NCBI GenBank assembly: GCA_009920875.1
Contig: RFZE01000077.1
Location: 1 to 6,871 of the forward strand
Direction: 5' to 3'
DNA: 6,871 bases
Source: Alphaproteobacteria bacterium
GTDB lineage: Bacteria > Pseudomonadota > Alphaproteobacteria > RS24
Under the pieces are notes generated by a model. That model was not told where the DNA came from. It did no database searches and saw only the letters and a list, made by a program, of their open reading frames with translations. Position numbers and translations under genes: made by a program. Positions 6,450-6,871 of the stretch are shown here, piece by piece (the stretch's first letter is position 1; each line of letters begins with the position of its first letter).

Positions 6450-6871
6450 GAGACCCTCCTTAAATTGGCTCCAACATATCGACAAGATAAGCCTATGCGC
6501 CGATTCATAGTCTCGTCAAAGAGAAAATTCGCAGTTTTTCCCCAATCAGGAAGGTCTTGTTTAGTGTGCTTGCGAGACGTCACCGCCATTATCACCACCA
6601 TGTATGTTACTTCGATGTAGCTAGAACTATCCAAATAAGGATATACGATGGATGAGAACCCATAATCATCATAGGCCCCTCCGAGATCGATTCCTGTTGC
6701 TCCGAAATAGAGCATGGTGTTGTCACATAAAGCAGGCGCATATAGCTCATAACATTCCTGAACATTGACTTGGAAAGTGTAATTTATTGGGTCGCAGTTC
6801 ATGTCCTGACTTGGAATTCCATTAGTTAATAAATAGGTAGTGCCATTAGTACATGGTTGCAAAACACATGG
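6446..6871 (-). CDS. Unrecognised cysteine-containing open frame, 5' end outside the window
   Basis: A frame open from the right edge to a TGA at 6448-6446, which overlaps the hup ATG. About 141 codons are visible, and the true start is not. The first 95 or so codons read like a protein: spaced cysteines (CVLQPC, DMNCDP, QECYELY, PALCDN), many Tyr, Asn and Asp, and a YDDYGF segment, suggesting an exported or cell-surface protein. The last 40 or so codons run through the hup promoter and ribosome-binding site, so they are probably not genuine coding sequence. Base composition at 6601-6871 is about 40% G+C by my count, lower than neighbouring genes. I do not recognise the family. It may be an unrelated gene fused by chance or insertion to the hup upstream region, a broken gene, or an assembly join at the sequence end. 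No other frame here looks better. Confidence 0.3.
   Translation of the reverse strand, partial: PCVLQPCTNGTTYLLTNGIPSQDMNCDPINYTFQVNVQECYELYAPALCDNTMLYFGATGIDLGGAYDDYGFSSIVYPYLDSSSYIEVTYMVVIMAVTSRKHTKQDLPDWGKTANFLFDETMNRRIGLSCRYVGANLRRVS
6490..6519 (-). promoter_or_regulatory. Candidate promoter of the HU gene
   Basis: TTGACG (6519-6514, five of six -35 consensus bases) and TAGGCT (6495-6490) are separated by 18 bp on the minus strand. Transcription would start near 6483, with a leader of about 34 nt before the hup ATG. The -35 is good and the -10 is mediocre. No other candidate of similar quality is seen upstream of hup. Confidence 0.45.

Noticed and set aside
6450..6485. Upstream in-frame start that would lengthen HU to 102 residues
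   Set aside because: The extension translates the AGGAGG ribosome-binding site itself; HU proteins begin MNKNDLI-like and are 90 residues, as given by the ATG at 6449.
6423..6620. 65-codon plus-strand open frame across the hup promoter
   Set aside because: It covers the hup start, ribosome-binding site and promoter on the opposite strand, has no ribosome-binding site of its own and shows no recognisable protein.

Overview
The window looks like a chromosomal segment of an alphaproteobacterium. Every supported gene lies on the minus strand. The order, read in the direction of transcription (right to left), is: an unrecognised AT-rich open frame at the right edge, an HU-family DNA-binding protein gene, tRNA-Val(UAC), tRNA-Asp(GUC), a giant autotransporter gene, and the first 27 codons of nuoA at the left edge. 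From memory, hup / tRNA-Val / tRNA-Asp / nuoA, usually with lon upstream of hup, is a recurring order in Alphaproteobacteria (for example Sinorhizobium). That order, plus the NuoA-like N-terminus, is the basis for the taxonomic guess; no genus can be named.

Right part (about 5854-6871): hup has a strong AGGAGG ribosome-binding site and a textbook intrinsic terminator. Both tRNAs fold as full cloverleafs with encoded CCA. Each transcription unit has a candidate sigma-70-type promoter just upstream. Upstream of hup, where lon would be expected, there is about 40% G+C sequence with an open, cysteine-containing frame that I cannot identify. It may be an unrelated gene, an insertion or an assembly artefact at the sequence end.

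Middle (256-5766): one 5.5 kb gene encodes a type V secretion (autotransporter) protein of about 1836 residues. It has a signal peptide, an acidic N-terminal stretch, more than 1000 residues of degenerate NSGTI-type beta-helix repeats, and a C-terminal beta-barrel of about 300 residues ending in Phe. It sits between tRNA-Asp and nuoA, positions that are normally adjacent, so it appears to be a lineage-specific insertion into a housekeeping block.

Left part (1-255): a good promoter (TTGCAA, 16 bp, TATACT) lies between the autotransporter and nuoA, with an 11-bp inverted repeat at the predicted transcription start. The nuo operon can therefore be transcribed independently of the autotransporter. 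The housekeeping genes (HU, two tRNAs, complex I) and the surface protein share orientation but show no functional link. I found no CRISPR array, insertion sequence or phage gene, and no evidence of a new multi-gene system. The most notable things are the insertion of the autotransporter, its repeat structure, and the odd right edge.
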